Shown here in pieces: positions 1 through 12,507 of a DNA stretch of 64,000 nt. The notes below the pieces were generated by a model, which worked only from the letters and a program-made list of their open reading frames with translations, searched no databases and was not told the DNA's origin. This DNA is from Rutpela maculata. Lineage: Eukaryota; Arthropoda; Insecta; Coleoptera; Cerambycidae. The position numbers were made by a program, and so were the translations under genes. Position 1 is the stretch's first letter; each line of letters opens with the position of its first letter. Location of the stretch: positions 19,790,234 through 19,854,233 of the forward strand of contig OW386293.2 of the NCBI GenBank assembly GCA_936432065.2, read 5' to 3'.

Positions 1-660
1 TATTAAAGTACCACCCAAGTTTATTAAACTAAGTTTATTGATATGTTAACGACTAATGCCCCATAAAACCATTGCAGTGCTTTTTTAGGTCAAAACCCTA
101 GCCAAATACAAAGTGTAAAAGATATAATTTTAAGGTGTCAACTGAGATAGGTTTGAGGAATAATACATATCTTGTGTGCAATTAGTGATTAATTTAGTAC
201 ATAATCTGTATTTGTAAAAAAAACGTGTGTTTTTGTAGTGTGTTGCATATTATTTGCATTATAAATGCTGTAACAAACTGCTGAGAGGCTGATTCAAACG
301 ACTTTCTTAGAAAATCTGAGAAGTGATTGTACGTATACATCTAAACCCTTGAAAATGTCAACCGCTGACACCATAAATTTATTGCAAGGAAATAATGGAT
401 TAAAGCTATCAGTAAGTAAACAAATGCATCCATGAAATAGTGCAATCCAACCCCCGATACTCAAGTGGGTGCAACATCCTATGCCTGCAGAAACTCGATC
501 AAGAATTAAGGGATCAAATAAGTGCCTATATTCTTAACTTGTATTAAATAAACACATTTTCGTACAGGTCAATAATTTCTTAATAATTTTTAATTTTTAC
601 TTTATTTTATTTACTGGACAGTGGCGTTCTATTAGTTTACTAGTATACCGTCCCAAAACT
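1..660. other. AT-rich DNA, no feature recognised
   Basis: No reading frame of interest, long inverted repeat or tandem array was seen here. Base composition resembles the rest of the AT-rich background. Confidence 0.5.
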
Positions 661-680
661 GAATTCTTTACATTGCATAA

Positions 681-1159
681 ATGGATAATAGAAATTCATA
701 TGATTCAATTTTTCTCCCAAATGAAAAAAGAAAAATGCCGAGTATAATATTAGGAGGCTTCAATGCATATATAGGAAAAGACGACCAGATGGAGGAATAT
801 AAAAGCATCATTGGAAAAACTCTACCACATGCATGGTTTACGCAAAAGGACACGTGCTGGAGAATCAAGCACACATATCTGATTTAACAATAACAAACAC
901 GTGGAGCAAAAGGCAAACTTGTCTAGAAGGAAGAGAGATAAGAAAAAGGGTCAAATACGTTAAAGCAAAAAGGACAGCAGAAGTCAATACAGACCTCAAA
1001 ATTCTATGCGGAAAATTGGAAATAAAAGAAGAGAAAAGACGTAAAGGAAACAACAATACACCACAACGTCCAATGATGACAAATAGAGCCAAAAAACGTG
1101 GCAACAACAAAAACCAACAGAAGAAGCTTTTGAGAAGAGCAGAAAGGCAAGACTATTAG
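681..1159 (+). pseudogene. Decayed non-LTR retrotransposon endonuclease fragment
   Basis: Two overlapping frames together resemble the end of an apurinic-type endonuclease domain from a LINE. The first frame carries IILGGFNAYIGKDDQ, close to the family motif in which a G-D-F-N-A core holds a catalytic aspartate; here the aspartate position reads Gly. The second frame continues with DLTITNTWSKRQT, matching the usual stretch before the final His of the domain, and then becomes a basic, low-complexity tail. A frameshift near 850 and later stops make it non-functional. No RT follows. The family is uncertain; similarity is by motif only. Confidence 0.4.
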
Positions 1160-1620
1160 GAGGAAAGACAATTAAAAAGGATAGAGATGTACGCAATGAA
1201 GTACTGGGGGCATACTCAAGGAAATAAACCACCACCTCTACTGAGGCAAGCGCTAGCACTGAATATCAACAAACGAAAGACAGGGAGACTATGCTATGGC
1301 GGAGAACAACAACTGAGAGGATCGAGATCAAAAAATGAACACCACAAAGCAATCGCACGATATGTACTCTACCATAAGAAGACTCAGAATAGGCAGAATT
1401 CCAGAACCAAAAACACAAAAAAGGGAGCTAAAATTCTCCCTCACGACACAATGCGATAACGCATCTCACACATACCTACACCTCCCATCCCACATCCCTT
1501 TACCATGCGCCATGTGGCACTCGCTACTGACAACAAGCATGACATTAGTTCAACCCAGCGTGGACGTAGCAGGCCCAGCTGTATATCTGGGAGTGGCAGC
1601 AATGCCTACCACACGCTGGT

Positions 1621-1641
1621 AAATCAATCAATCAATCAATT
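1621..1641 (+). repeat. (AATC)n short tandem repeat
   Basis: About five ATCA/AATC units. Such a tail often ends CR1- or RTE-like LINEs, so it might be the 3' end of the decayed LINE upstream, but the link is inferred. Confidence 0.6.
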
Positions 1642-1938
1642 ACCATATCAACCAAAAATTCGTAATAATAACGCTACTTAAAAAAATATATATATAAAAA
1701 ATCATTTCGGTCAATTAAAGATAATAAACCGTTACTTGTGAACCTTTCCTTATTGGAGATCTAGAGACTGTTGGGCCCAACTCGAAGAGTACAACAGCAG
1801 GAAAATGCCGCTAATATACGAGGTATTTCAAATTCAATTATCTATAATTTACCATATTCAATTTGTCAGCATTAAGCTGACTGGTCCTTCGTCCTATTTA
1901 TTTCCGCGTTAATAAACAAGCATAATGCAATTACAGTA

Positions 1939-3485
1939 CAGTACCTAGACCTAGAGGTTTTAACTTCGGAATAATGTCAAACGAAACGGATTTCGTTCTT
2001 TTTTGGCAACGTAATAGTAACTACATCAAAGAAAAATTTCTATATTATTCGGCGGCTTGCCAATTTATAGGGCCTCTTAAGAAAAAATTAAAAACATTGG
2101 AGCTGAAAGAAAATGACATTTTAATAAGAAAAGGTTATATGCAACTTTTTATCAAAATGGATAGTCTCTAAGTTATAATGACAAGAAAATTGGGACTTTA
2201 GCTTTAAAAAAAAAGGTACCTATTTTAAATAACTCGAAAAGTATTACATTGAGCGAAAACATGCTAAATACAAATAAGAAAGCTACTAAATTGAGGATGA
2301 ATTTCGTATTTTTCTAATTTCTGTAGAGTTACTGGTTTCGGAGATTTGGAAGTATAAATGTGGCGTCCGAACGTCTATAAGACGAAGTATTTAGCTTAAA
2401 TGTTAAATATTTCAGTAACTATTGCACTTACGTCAAAAGCGGTAAGAACCAAAATGAAAGAGTATTAATTAGGCTTTCAGATGATTTTTTCTCTATTTCT
2501 ATGGCATAAAAAACAAAGAAGTTATGACAAAAAAAATGTACTTTTTCAATTTTTGTTAATAAAAACGTCGCCATTTTGTTAATGTAAGTAGTCAGCAATT
2601 AAACAAATATATTCCTATATACTGTTTTTCATTTATATATAGTATGCCATATGACGCTCAAATTTTTTCGTCCGCTTACAGCGCTTGCTTCAGAAAAAAA
2701 AATGCATTTTAAACTGTAAAGGAATTTTAGAAAGAACGTAACATTTTTGTTTTCCTGCAAATATCTCAATAAATATTAGTTTTAGAGAAAATATAGTGGA
2801 TACCAAAAATGGAGCGCATAAACCGATAATGAATTTATTTTTTATATATACTTGTGTGAAGTTGATAATTTCGGAGATATTTAATTTTATAGATGGCATC
2901 CGATCGTTTTTATGATGAAGTATTTAATTTAAAATGTTGAATATCTTAGAAACTGCGACATTTCTAAAAAAAAATTCTAAGAAATAAAATTAAAGATAAT
3001 AAATCAATTTTTAAAATGATTTTTTGTTTGTTTCTACATCACAAAAATAAAGAAGTTATGGCCGATTCAATGTGCCTTTTCGCATTTTCTTTAACAAAAT
3101 GTCGCCATTTTGTTATTGCAATTGCCCAGTAATTGCCCAATTTTTCTTTCAAAAATACTGTTTTTCGTTAATATACCTCATCACCTAGATATTCAATTTA
3201 TTTTGTCCCATTAAAACACATATTTTAAAAAAAAATTCCATCCGCCATATTAGAGGCGCCATTTTGTACTTTTCAATTTTGACTTCAAATTCGGAATCAG
3301 CGATTCCAAAAACATGACTATTCTATGTTTTCAAAATAATTTAGTAACGCTATCTCAAATATTCAATATTCAAATTTAGGGGTGGTTTTCACCCCTTTTT
3401 GATACCTTTTACTACAATAATAACCCATAAACCATTACATACAAATTATTCTGAAATTTTACATATTTTTTACCTCTAGATACTG
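1939..3485. mobile_element. Foldback-type element with TA target site, copy 1
   Basis: The ends form an inverted repeat: CAGTACCTAG at the left and the complementary CTCTAGATACTG at the right, each bordered by TA. The left end is slightly duplicated (CTAGACCTAG). The element shares its ends and subterminal sequence (GGTTTTAACTTCGGAATAAT) with the better preserved copy at 39543-41312. Inside, a segment of about 220 bp containing a 'GTCGCCATTTTGTTA' core occurs twice in the same orientation (about 2400-2640 and 2930-3170). No transposase frame is visible. The TA site and CAGT ends suggest a non-autonomous Tc1/mariner-like element, by inference. Confidence 0.65.
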
Positions 3486-3524
3486 TACTATTAGGACATA
3501 GCCCAGTCAATGAACGTTTATTAA

Positions 3525-4098
3525 GGGGGTCCAAAGGGAAATGCCGAGATTACAATTTTTGACTTGAGAGCTGTGTTTGGACTATTTAGGAGGTAAACAT
3601 ACCAAAAGTCCCCGAACGCAGAAAGTGGGGGGGGGGTGCAGGGGAGCACGAAGAAGGTCCCGGTTTTTGGTTTTTCGCTCATATCTCGGAAACGGTTAGC
3701 CCTAATCAAAAAGTGGCTATATGCAAAATTAAACCTGACTAAATTTTCTACAATAATGTTTCCATTAATCTTTTTCATATCTGTTATGGTTCAGTAATGA
3801 ATTGTATATCTTTTGACTGTATTCTAACTTTATTATAAATTTATTATAAATTGAAAATAAATTTTAATAATCATCGTAGAAAAAATTTTCTTGTACAGAT
3901 ATCCGTTTCATAGCAGACTGAACTGAAATATCGAATAAAATATGTCTTTGCGTTTTCGAGATATGAGCGAAAAACCAAAAACCAGGACCTTCTTCGTGAG
4001 CCCCTGCATCCCTCCCACCTTCTACGTTTGGGGACTTTTACCTCCAAACACAGCCCTCTAGTTAAAAATTGTGATCTCTGCATTTCCCTCTAGAAACG
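3525..4098. mobile_element. Foldback MITE, arms of about 175 bp
   Basis: The segment 3525-3700 recurs inverted at 3950-4098. Shared blocks include GGGAAATGC near the ends and CATATCTCGGAAACGG-like sequence at the inner ends. The arms are diverged by several substitutions and small indels, including a G10 run at about 3625 in the left arm only. The loop of about 250 bp has no reading frame of interest. No clear TSD was found. Confidence 0.6.
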
Positions 4099-4099
4099 G

Positions 4100-5640
4100 A
4101 TTAATCAATTTGGAAACTTGCCTTTTTTTCTATTTTGGCACGCATTAGCACGATTCAAATATGGTCACTTTAATCAAACATTTCAACCAAAAAGGGTTTA
4201 GAAGACATTCGTAGGGAATAGAAAATGTAACAACCGGAAAGATTAAATTTTTGTAGATATGACGCTTTACCATAGGACGGCAAAGTGGGAATGGAAAAAT
4301 ATTATTATGTCAGAGATACTTTTTATTATTTCTGCTAATAGATTCCGAGAGATACTTTTTATTATTTGTACTAAGAGACTGCATCAAAAATACGGGATAT
4401 TGTAAGTAATCTTTGCCGTATTCCTTACAAATATCGTCTTTCTGACCTAAATATCCCTTTAGTGTAGAATTTCCAGTTTTAGTTTGAATTGGACATCTGA
4501 TATCTACCTTATTTGGCTACGAAAACAGGAAAGTGCAAATGTCTGTAGGTTGAGAAAACTAGTTTTAAGCAAAGTGTGTACAATTCCTTGTGTTGCAGTA
4601 AGACTGTTAATTTTCCGGTCCAAGAAATAGCGATATAGTATAACAGCTACGTCCCTTTACTTCTTTATGCTTTGACTTTATTCAATTCAATTAGTAGTAT
4701 ACCCATACCCAATAAGAAATTTTTAAATTAATAACAGTGGTGAGTTAATCTATTTAATTTCATGTGACCTTCCGACGTCATTCTTTTGAAATCTGTATGA
4801 ATTATCACTTGCTCAAGATTATAATTAATACATCTGCAGAGCAAAAAAACGGAGGGTACCCGTGAATAATTACTACAAGAATTTTTTTAATGCAAGGAGT
4901 TGTCACCATCATTAATTATTGTTTTCCACAAATATATCGTTGCTACTACTGCTGCCATATTGGAAAAATAACGGTTAAAATAGGTTTTTATCGATTATCT
5001 CCTGCCCTGTTAGTTCTACCTGAAACTACACGGAAAGAAATTCTTTATAAATTTTTGCTACAAGGCTGTAGTACTTAAAATGTAATATTATTTAAAGCAA
5101 TTTGTTGAAATTTTTGCAACTTTTGTTGTACTTACTGTTTACACATATTTAAGAAATTTATAAATTATTGTACAAAATTATTGTAGTAAAAACCACAACA
5201 AACTGTTAGAAAATATATACTACTGTTATTAAATGAGTGCACTGTAAAACACTGTACTAAAAAATACAAGTAATAGAACATAAAAATCACACAAAATGTA
5301 TAGAAAAACGATGTTTGATTGTTACACTAATGTAAACATTTCGGTGTATTTTCGATTTTTAATAAAAAGTTTAATAGAGTGTGATAAAATCTAATAGTTT
5401 TATTTAACAATCTGCAACTACTGAAAGTAAAAATTAGATTATTATATATTAACAATTGCAATAAAACTCTTTGATATAACCAAATAATGCTCTTATATAT
5501 TTGATAACAACATGTAATAATTCGTAGTATATATTCAATTAATAAATCTTTACATAAAAATGTGGTTAATACTAAAACAAGTTGTTCTTGTTCCTATTTG
5601 AACAACAATTTACGTCACTTTTTTTTTACAATTATAAAAC
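4100..5640. other. AT-rich DNA without recognisable features
   Basis: No gene, clear inverted repeat or tandem array was recognised in this stretch; it may hold very old TE sequence. Confidence 0.4.
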
Positions 5641-5759
5641 TATTTAAAACAATTTTTTCTGTGTGTAGGTTTTACCAAAATACCCCAGGGAATAAAAAAT
5701 AATTTATTTAATCGACTCCTCTCTATTGTTAATAATAATTTACGATTTACAGCAGCCAG

Positions 5760-6150
5760 AAAGGTGAAAAACTCTGCTTTAGTGGAGATTTTTGTAATTG
5801 CCTCTGTCCCCGTTGTTTCCATTTAGGAAATAGCTATTATCAATATTGTAGATTATATAGTTTCATAAAATTATTGTCTAAGCAATTTGTTTTAGGATTA
5901 TTGTTTTAAAATTATAGCACCTCGAAGTTTGAAAAATGATAACATTTTCGAGCTGTTGTACTTTTTGAACTATTGACCGTGGAAGAAAACTATTTAATAA
6001 TAATAATAATAATAAATCGCCTTTATTTATTTTACTTTATAAACAAAACTTTCAGGAACTTTTATAATCTACAATATTGACAATAGGTAATTACTACCTA
6101 TGAACAATGGGGACAGATATAATTTCAAAAATCTGCACGGAAACATAAAT
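5760..6150. repeat. Diverged inverted repeat
   Basis: The stretch 5760-5880 pairs with 6042-6150; shared blocks include CTGTCCCC(G/A)TTGTT and CAATATTGTAGATTATA. The loop contains a short (TAA)n run at about 5997-6015. The loop sequence with CGAGCTGTTGTACTTT is related to sequence near 13165-13220, so the two loci belong to one diverged repeat family. Confidence 0.5.
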
Positions 6151-7890
6151 TTTCACCCCGATTTAAAAATTTTATTTTTGAGATATAGTGCTTGATGAGC
6201 TCTATTTGACTGTTTTGAAAAATTTGTAATTTTTATATTTTCAAGGGCTACTAATTTCTTCTAAACGGGTCGAAATTTCGAGATCGACTATTAGGCAATT
6301 TTTTATCGGCAAATTGGATACCGTATTCGATTTGCAGTTGTCGCAAAAACCTCTATACAAAATTTTAGCTCGATATCTCATATATAGTCCAGTGTTTGAC
6401 AGGAAAAATAGGGTATTACCTCTGAATTCTTTCGGATAACATCGATTTTGATGAAAATTTGTAATTAAGCTTATCTTACCCTCCTCTTCAAAAGTTATAT
6501 GTTCCTGATGTGTGCTTTTTGTTTTGTTACAGTATATTTTTCCATTTAGTAATTGCTAGAATTTTAGGTACTACCTTCGTTATTTTCACACATTTTATTG
6601 TGCATTTGAGCATATTGGTACCGTCTCTCGCCTAATAGATATTAATTGCATAATAGCGCTACCGGATTTTTCACGTCGGCCATTAAATGCGCTTTGATAA
6701 GTTTGATACAGGAAGTATGGGTGAGTGCGTTCAGATATTCATTAAGAGTGTGCATTGCAAAAATGCCCTTTTAAAGCTTCTACAATGGCCAGTATTGTTG
6801 ATTAAACCTACTTTTGGTGGGTAGATTTATGAGAGGACGGCCTTCAGAGTGTATTGTGATAATAATTGTGGATATAAACGAAGTTAGGAAAATCTATTCT
6901 AGTTGTGGGATATACCGTAAAGTGGAAATTCGGAACGTACCGTCGAAAGTGAGAAGAACTTGATTTTGATAGGGGGACATTTTATCTTGGTCATGGCGTG
7001 CTAGAAGATTGAGTCGTCTGAATACGAGTTTTAGCAATATTGTAAGTTTTGCTCCATTTATGAGATTTAGTATTCATCAAGACAAGATTAGTCGTATTTT
7101 CATTTGGTTTTGAGTTACGTTTTGGGAAATACAGCTACGGATATGTCCGGATAAAGTCAATTTTCTACAGCACGTGGCGTCGTCCGACTTTGGAGTGCCA
7201 TTTTGACGGCAAAGGACCTCTTTCAGCCCACATCACATCCCAGGTACATCTCTGAAAACCCACTTAAGGTTGAAATAGATTTGTAATTTAGGTTATTTAT
7301 TTTATTGCAAGGCTGTTTGTTTGTTAGTTGTTTGATTGTTGGGTATGTTACAAGTATTGGGATCTATTTGTTAGTTTATGGCTATTTGGATTGTTACCTT
7401 ATGATTTTACTTGGATCTGTTATTCGTATTCTACTTGAGCTTTTATGTCACATTCTACACGTTACGAGGGGCTTCCAGCCTGACTCTGGTTTCAACTTCT
7501 AGTCAAGATTTTGGTGTCTAAATGGTGGATTATTTCCTGACGTCTTTTGTATGTATGATACTGAGGATTTCGGCACGTTACCTTAGACTCCACGTAGATG
7601 GTCTACCACCTGCGGCTTTTATCACCTAGAATTACGCTACCCTGGTAGGACGGGAAAAGGTATTCAGACACTACCAAAGGTAAGCGGAATCATATTCTCT
7701 TAACGAGGGATCCGGTACATCAGCTCAACGTCCACGGGACAGCAAAATAAATTTTCAAGGAATATTGGTAATATTTTGCTCGTAACGTAAATCTCAGTAA
7801 CATTTTAGATTTCAGTAATATTTGGTATACTTTGTGTATCTTTACTTCACTAACTGAATAGTTTTGCCTTATTTTAAAAATAGATGTCAA
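6150..7890. other. Unassigned DNA
   Basis: No recognisable protein motif or internal repeat. Composition is slightly less AT-rich in 6700-7750 than around it, which would fit an old TE body, but no domain could be identified. Confidence 0.3.
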
Positions 7891-7894
7891 TAAT

Positions 7895-8562
7895 TACTTC
7901 CACATCCAGTGGAAGTACAGTAACGACAAAAAAATTTTTAAAAATTTTTATTGTTCAAATAGGCTTAGAATGTCATAAAACGTCGAGATTTCAAGTTTGA
8001 GCGAAAAAAAAATTTCTGTCAGTCGGTCTGTCGGTCTGTAACTTTTTTTGTGCGCACGTTTACTCTGGAACCGTTTGAGATATTGACTTGAAATTTGGTG
8101 CACATATGTACTTTAACGAAATCTAGAACTAGATTATATTTCTATCTTGTTCCGTCGAAGGGTTGGGGGGTAAATTGAGGTAAATTTGGAGTAGATAGGT
8201 AAATCAAGCAGGTAAGAGTTCATAAAATTGATATTTAGTATAGACAAGAGAAGCTAAGGTCTCAAAAAAATTTTGGCATTAGCCACCCCCATTACCACCC
8301 GCACCCCAATATTAAAGAGGATGAAAAAAAATGTGATTTAGTGTGTACAAGAACCAGAAACCTCAAAATATTTTTTTACCTTATCCATCCCACACTCCTA
8401 CCCCCTGTCACCACCCCCACCCCACCACCGATGTGGGGTATCGTTTTATGGGTTTTTGGTGTAGAGGATTTCAAATATTATATTATTAAAGTTCCATAAA
8501 CAATTATTTCCAGATACAAAATTTTTTCGTTGTGTGACTTGGATAGAAAATCCGGATGTGGA
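7895..8562. mobile_element. MITE-like repeat with imperfect terminal inverted repeats
   Basis: The left end TACTTCCACATCCAG is matched at the right by the complementary GGATGTGGAAGTAG. Pairing continues inward for roughly 70 bp with mismatches (for example CGACAAAAAAATTTTT against the complement of AAAATTTTTTCGTTG). The interior has a GTCAGTCGGTCTGTCGGTCTG stretch, a C/G/T-rich pattern like that at 36543, and two C-rich blocks. No reading frame. The boundaries are approximate. Confidence 0.45.
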
Positions 8563-8708
8563 AGTAGTGCTTCCTTGGGCAGCGGTTTTTAAGTAATTTT
8601 ATGTTTTACCGTACCTTGGGTCACTTGTAGTTTTTTGTCACGCTTCTGGCATATGACCTTTTGTATATTTATCAAGGATTTAATATTTTGTAAGATATTT
8701 TGTTGTAT

Positions 8709-9085
8709 GTTAGGTTAAGCGTGTGGGCCCCACTTATTAGTTCACTTATTAGGGTGTATTGTGATACATTGTACTAGTACCGAGTTATTGGTGATAATTG
8801 TGAAATATTTTGTACTACGTACCCTGATATTTTATTAAATGTTTACTTAGAACGACGTTGTCTTTTATATCTGACTACCTACACCACCCCAGTTATCGAA
8901 GCCACCCCCAAGGACATGACTAGTCGGCCGTGTGAGACTCCCTCCTCACTAGCGTATTGCAGAGGGGGTACTGCACGTAAAATATTAAAATTTTGTTCAG
9001 GGCACAGGATGACTACCCTACCCTGCGTTCGAGGTTTAGCAGCCTTTGAGGCCCCCTGTTATAAGTAGCCCAAGGCCCTGTAACA
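8709..9085 (+). repeat. Possible solo or 5' LTR
   Basis: The segment begins TGTTAGG and ends CCCTGTAACA, so it has TGTTA...TAACA termini. A poly(A)-signal-like ATTAAA lies at about 8833. It is followed by TTTTTTGGGGGCGG, whose TGGGGGC core resembles the start of the tRNA-Pro primer-binding site used by many retroelements. No second copy, gag or pol follows, so this would be a solo or truncated LTR. It rests on termini and context alone. Confidence 0.35.
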
Positions 9086-9369
9086 GTTTTTTGGGGGCGG
9101 AAAAAACTGACAAAAAATTTAAAAACCTAATCTAAACGTTACATAGATTGAAATCATGTTTAAATATGTAGAATAAACATTATTTCATGTCCTGGAATAT
9201 AATTTATAATGTGTTACAACGTTTCAACCCTTTAAAACCATCCCTTATGACGAAATTTAAAAAAAATAGTTTTTAACAGCTTGAAATGTTTTAATGGGGC
9301 ATTTATAATGAATTAAAATCACGTCACTGTTCATAATATAATTTATGATTTATTGTCACGTTTCATCCC

Positions 9370-9757
9370 TTACATCCCTTTTTTGCAATTACAAAATATC
9401 ATTTTGAGGAGTTCTTCCGGTGCAGGCATATTCAGCATTTTGATTGGTAGTAAAGATCCTTCATTTTTAATCCATCCCCAATCAATTTGACGGATATTTT
9501 TGTTCCCAAGCCACATCTTAGTTTGTGAATAAACCCTCTTAATGTGCTCATTCAGAGTATCAACTGTCGGAACAAGGGATGATAATTTAACAGCACTATT
9601 TTTAGTGATAGCCTTAATAAAGGACTCATAGCGCATCTGCTGGAGAAACGCTGGTAAGTCTTCGACACGGCTCAAATTTTTTAACTGTATGTCTTTAGCA
9701 GCTCCGTACAGTAATATTGTGCAGTGCCTACCGACTTCTAAAATTTCTTCCAGCTCT
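9370..9757 (-). pseudogene. C-terminal fragment of a repeat-associated arthropod protein (same family as 36040-38490)
   Basis: The minus-strand frame reads through about 130 residues. It includes ILLYGAAKD, the basic-hydrophobic segment NSAVKLSSLVPTVDTL, RVYSQTKMWLGNKN, WGWIK, then PAPEELLKMIFCNCKKG before the stop. This order (LYGA, then LSSLPPT, then R-V-Y-x-Q-x-x-x-W-L-G, then WGW, then PAPxxLL, then CNCKKGC) is, from my recall, the C-terminal part of an unnamed family scattered in many copies in insect and cnidarian genomes. The following cysteine-rich tail is lost: the frame stops one residue after CNCKKG. The start is set where the frame loses similarity, not at a Met. Function unknown. 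Confidence 0.55.
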
Positions 9758-9759
9758 GA

Positions 9760-10880
9760 AGTACTATTATATATTTACATATATTTATAAATGCTCCAAA
9801 ATGGTCGAGAATAAAACATTTTACATGCTCCGAAAATTTCACCGAAAAAATGCGATTGTTTTTTCAATGATAACTTCCTTAATTATTAAGCTATCCAATC
9901 GACCCAAAAACCATTTTGCAGGGAATTTTAAGGCATGCGAAGTTGAACTTCCTTAAACCATTCGTTTTGGAGATTTTTGAGTTTAAAGGGCTCGGGGAAG
10001 GTGGTCTCGCACTCAAATGCAAACCTATAACGGTGATATCTCAATCAATTTTTGTCCTAGAGAAATAAAAGAAAATCCAAAATTTTCATTAAAAAAAAAC
10101 CTAAATTTTTGTACTGTGGCATTTTTTATGTATCTTCTTTAGTTTTTGAATTATTGTGAAAAAATAAAATTTTTTAAAGAAATTTCAAAAGTCATTTCAA
10201 ATTTAAATCAAACTTTTTTTCAAATATGAGCATCCCAAATCAGTCAAACTTCTAGATGTTGTTAGTACTTATATAAAGAAAATTGTAAATGGATGACGTT
10301 CAATTTCAGTTCTTGTGGTGAAGCCCTTTGTTTAATTGCTGACAACCATTTTATTTTCATCATAACTCTGTTAGTTTTTTTACCGTAGCTCATTTTAAAG
10401 GTAATTTCAAGTACTTTTAAAAATGTCTTATATGTTTTCCTTCAAAATTGTTCCATTTTTCCGTTATTTAACGTTGAAAAGTTCGAATTCAGTTTTTGGC
10501 GAAGAAAGAGTCGCCTTCCACGAACCATAACTCGGTTCGTATTGCATCTACAGAAATTAAAAGAACCAATCGATTTGTTGTTTTTTAAGCTTTATTTTTG
10601 CTTATAATAATTTTTTTAATAAAACGTAAGGTTTCCGAGTTATTCGTGAAAAATCGCTCTAAAACATGCATTATTAGATGAAAAATCAACATTTTCAATC
10701 ACGAATAACTCAAGAAGTGTTGACTCATTGAAAAAACTTCATAGAACATTCTTTACATTTCTTCAGTGTTACGATATTAAATAGCACGCATTTTATTGAT
10801 TGCAAAATTAACTACAGTAAACAATAACAATGTACGGGTGCCAACTTAGTTGGTCAAACGTTCGTCAGTATAAAATGAAA
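9760..10880. other. AT-rich repeat-like DNA with a local hairpin
   Basis: No coding motif. One local inverted repeat is visible: GAGTTATTCGTGAAAAAT at about 10636 pairs with ATTTTCAATCACGAATAACTC at about 10690-10712. The style (runs of 'gatatctca', 'gagttatt') resembles other non-autonomous repeats in the window, but no ends were found. Confidence 0.35.
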
Positions 10881-11509
10881 CTCTTGGATTTCAAGTTGTT
10901 CCAATGTCATTTCCAGTTAAAATTTCTATTATTGTTTTAATGTTCTAACATTTCAAATTACATTGTATTTATCTCAGTAATATTATTTTATGCAAAGATG
11001 TAACAAACGCGCGAGGCGTGATGCGTCTTTGTTGCCGCTGGCACCCTGAGATATTCAGAAATGTTGAAGTTTCGGAATGTGAAGACATTTTCTTATTTAT
11101 GCCAGGGGCTTAAAAAACTTGTTATAAGGATGATATTGTGTTGCCATGGTAATTTTGTTAAAACTGCAGGAAAACAAAATGAGAGCACTTTTTAAACACC
11201 TGAATTATCAAATGATAAAAATATATTATGACAAAAAGAAAGTAAGGAATTAAAAATAGAAATTTCTGTGAGAATGCATTCATGTGTACAGGCTTCCTCC
11301 TGAAGGGGGGATGGTTTGCGGGATCAATGTTTATGGGTTGGGATTTCAAGTCAAAAGCATAACCACTACGCCATCCTATACTATCGGAAAAGTTGTAAAT
11401 ATCTTTCTGACGACCGGAAAATCATATTTCGACGGTTATGTACTATATAGTTAAGTTAATAACAAAGCCCCACAAAAAAAGTGTTCTGTTCACCAGACTA
11501 GACCAACAT

Positions 11510-12000
11510 ATCTATACGTTTTTGGGGTCGCTGAATCCGAATCTGGGGTCTGTTTGACCCCCATCAGGTCAGGGTCAAGGTCAATCCAAGGTATAATTGG
11601 GAAGAAAACGATTAAGCGAAGGAAACTACGATTTCTGTACGTTTTTGGGATCACTGAATCCGAATTCGGGATCTGCATGACCCCATCAGGTCAGGGTGAT
11701 GGTCAATCCAAAGGGGAAATTCAAATCAAAATCAATTCAATTCAATTCAAAATCAAATTGGGGAAAAACCTTTTAAGCGCAGAAAACCACCATTCTTATA
11801 CGTTTTTGGGGTAACTAAATCCCAACTCCTGGTCTGTTTAACCCATCCGGTCAGGGTCAAGGCCATTCCAAGGTCAAATTGGGAAAAACATTTAAGCTAG
11901 AAAACCACGATTCGTATACGCTTTTGGGTTGCTGAATTCAAATCCGAGGTCCGTTCAACCCCATCAGGTCAAGGTCAAGGCCATTCCAAGGTCAACTTCT
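11510..12000 (+). repeat. Tandem array of about 120 bp units (four copies)
   Basis: Units start near 11510, 11636, 11798 and 11916 with TACGTTTTTGGGGT followed by GCTGAATCCGAATC, then CATCAGGTCAGGGTCAAGG, then CCAAGGTCAAATTGGG, then AAGAAAACCACGATT. The second unit is lengthened by about 45 bp of ATTCAATTCAA-type sequence. The units are diverged, so this is an old array. The opening motif recurs at other loci in the window (19150-19190, 21219-21250, 62661-62690 and 63545-63575). Confidence 0.75.
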
Positions 12001-12507
12001 GGGATGTTTTACGTTCGCATATGGTTTGACCTATGATCAAAGTGAAGTTTGGTCATCAGAAGGTCCAATCACTCTCTCAAATTAATTTATCTAAGATCAA
12101 AGATGATTCGTATTGAGAAATCTCGGTTACAAATCTTTATCGAGCATAGTGTAAGCCTCGTGATATTTCTCCGAGGGGATTGGAGAACCAAGACAGCAGA
12201 CACCTATATCCACACGCAACCAACGAGTGGCGTCTTCCAATCTTCTGGGAAAAACGAAACGTCAATTTTATATACTGACTGCCCAAACATCTCGGTGGTA
12301 GGGACTGATGAAGACACTGGAGCATCACTGATGAGGCCAACATCAGTATCTGAGCGATACGTTTAATTTCTGTGGGAATCCTCTGATCCTGTTATTAAAA
12401 TTAAAAATCCTGCTTCTCAGAGGATGCTGGAAATGGTGCAACTGCCTTAAGGATGTGTAGAATGATCCTTTTTACCGATCCTTCAAGGTAATGAGGCCAG
12501 CAATTGC

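Noticed and set aside
12256..12368. Hammerhead-ribozyme-like core: two CTGATGA boxes (about 12304 and 12330), a CGAAACGTC upstream and CGATACG downstream
   Set aside because: The strand order and the core do not fit: the box after the best CTGATGAG reads CGATAC and not CGAAAC, and stems could not be drawn convincingly. Possibly a degenerate retroelement end.
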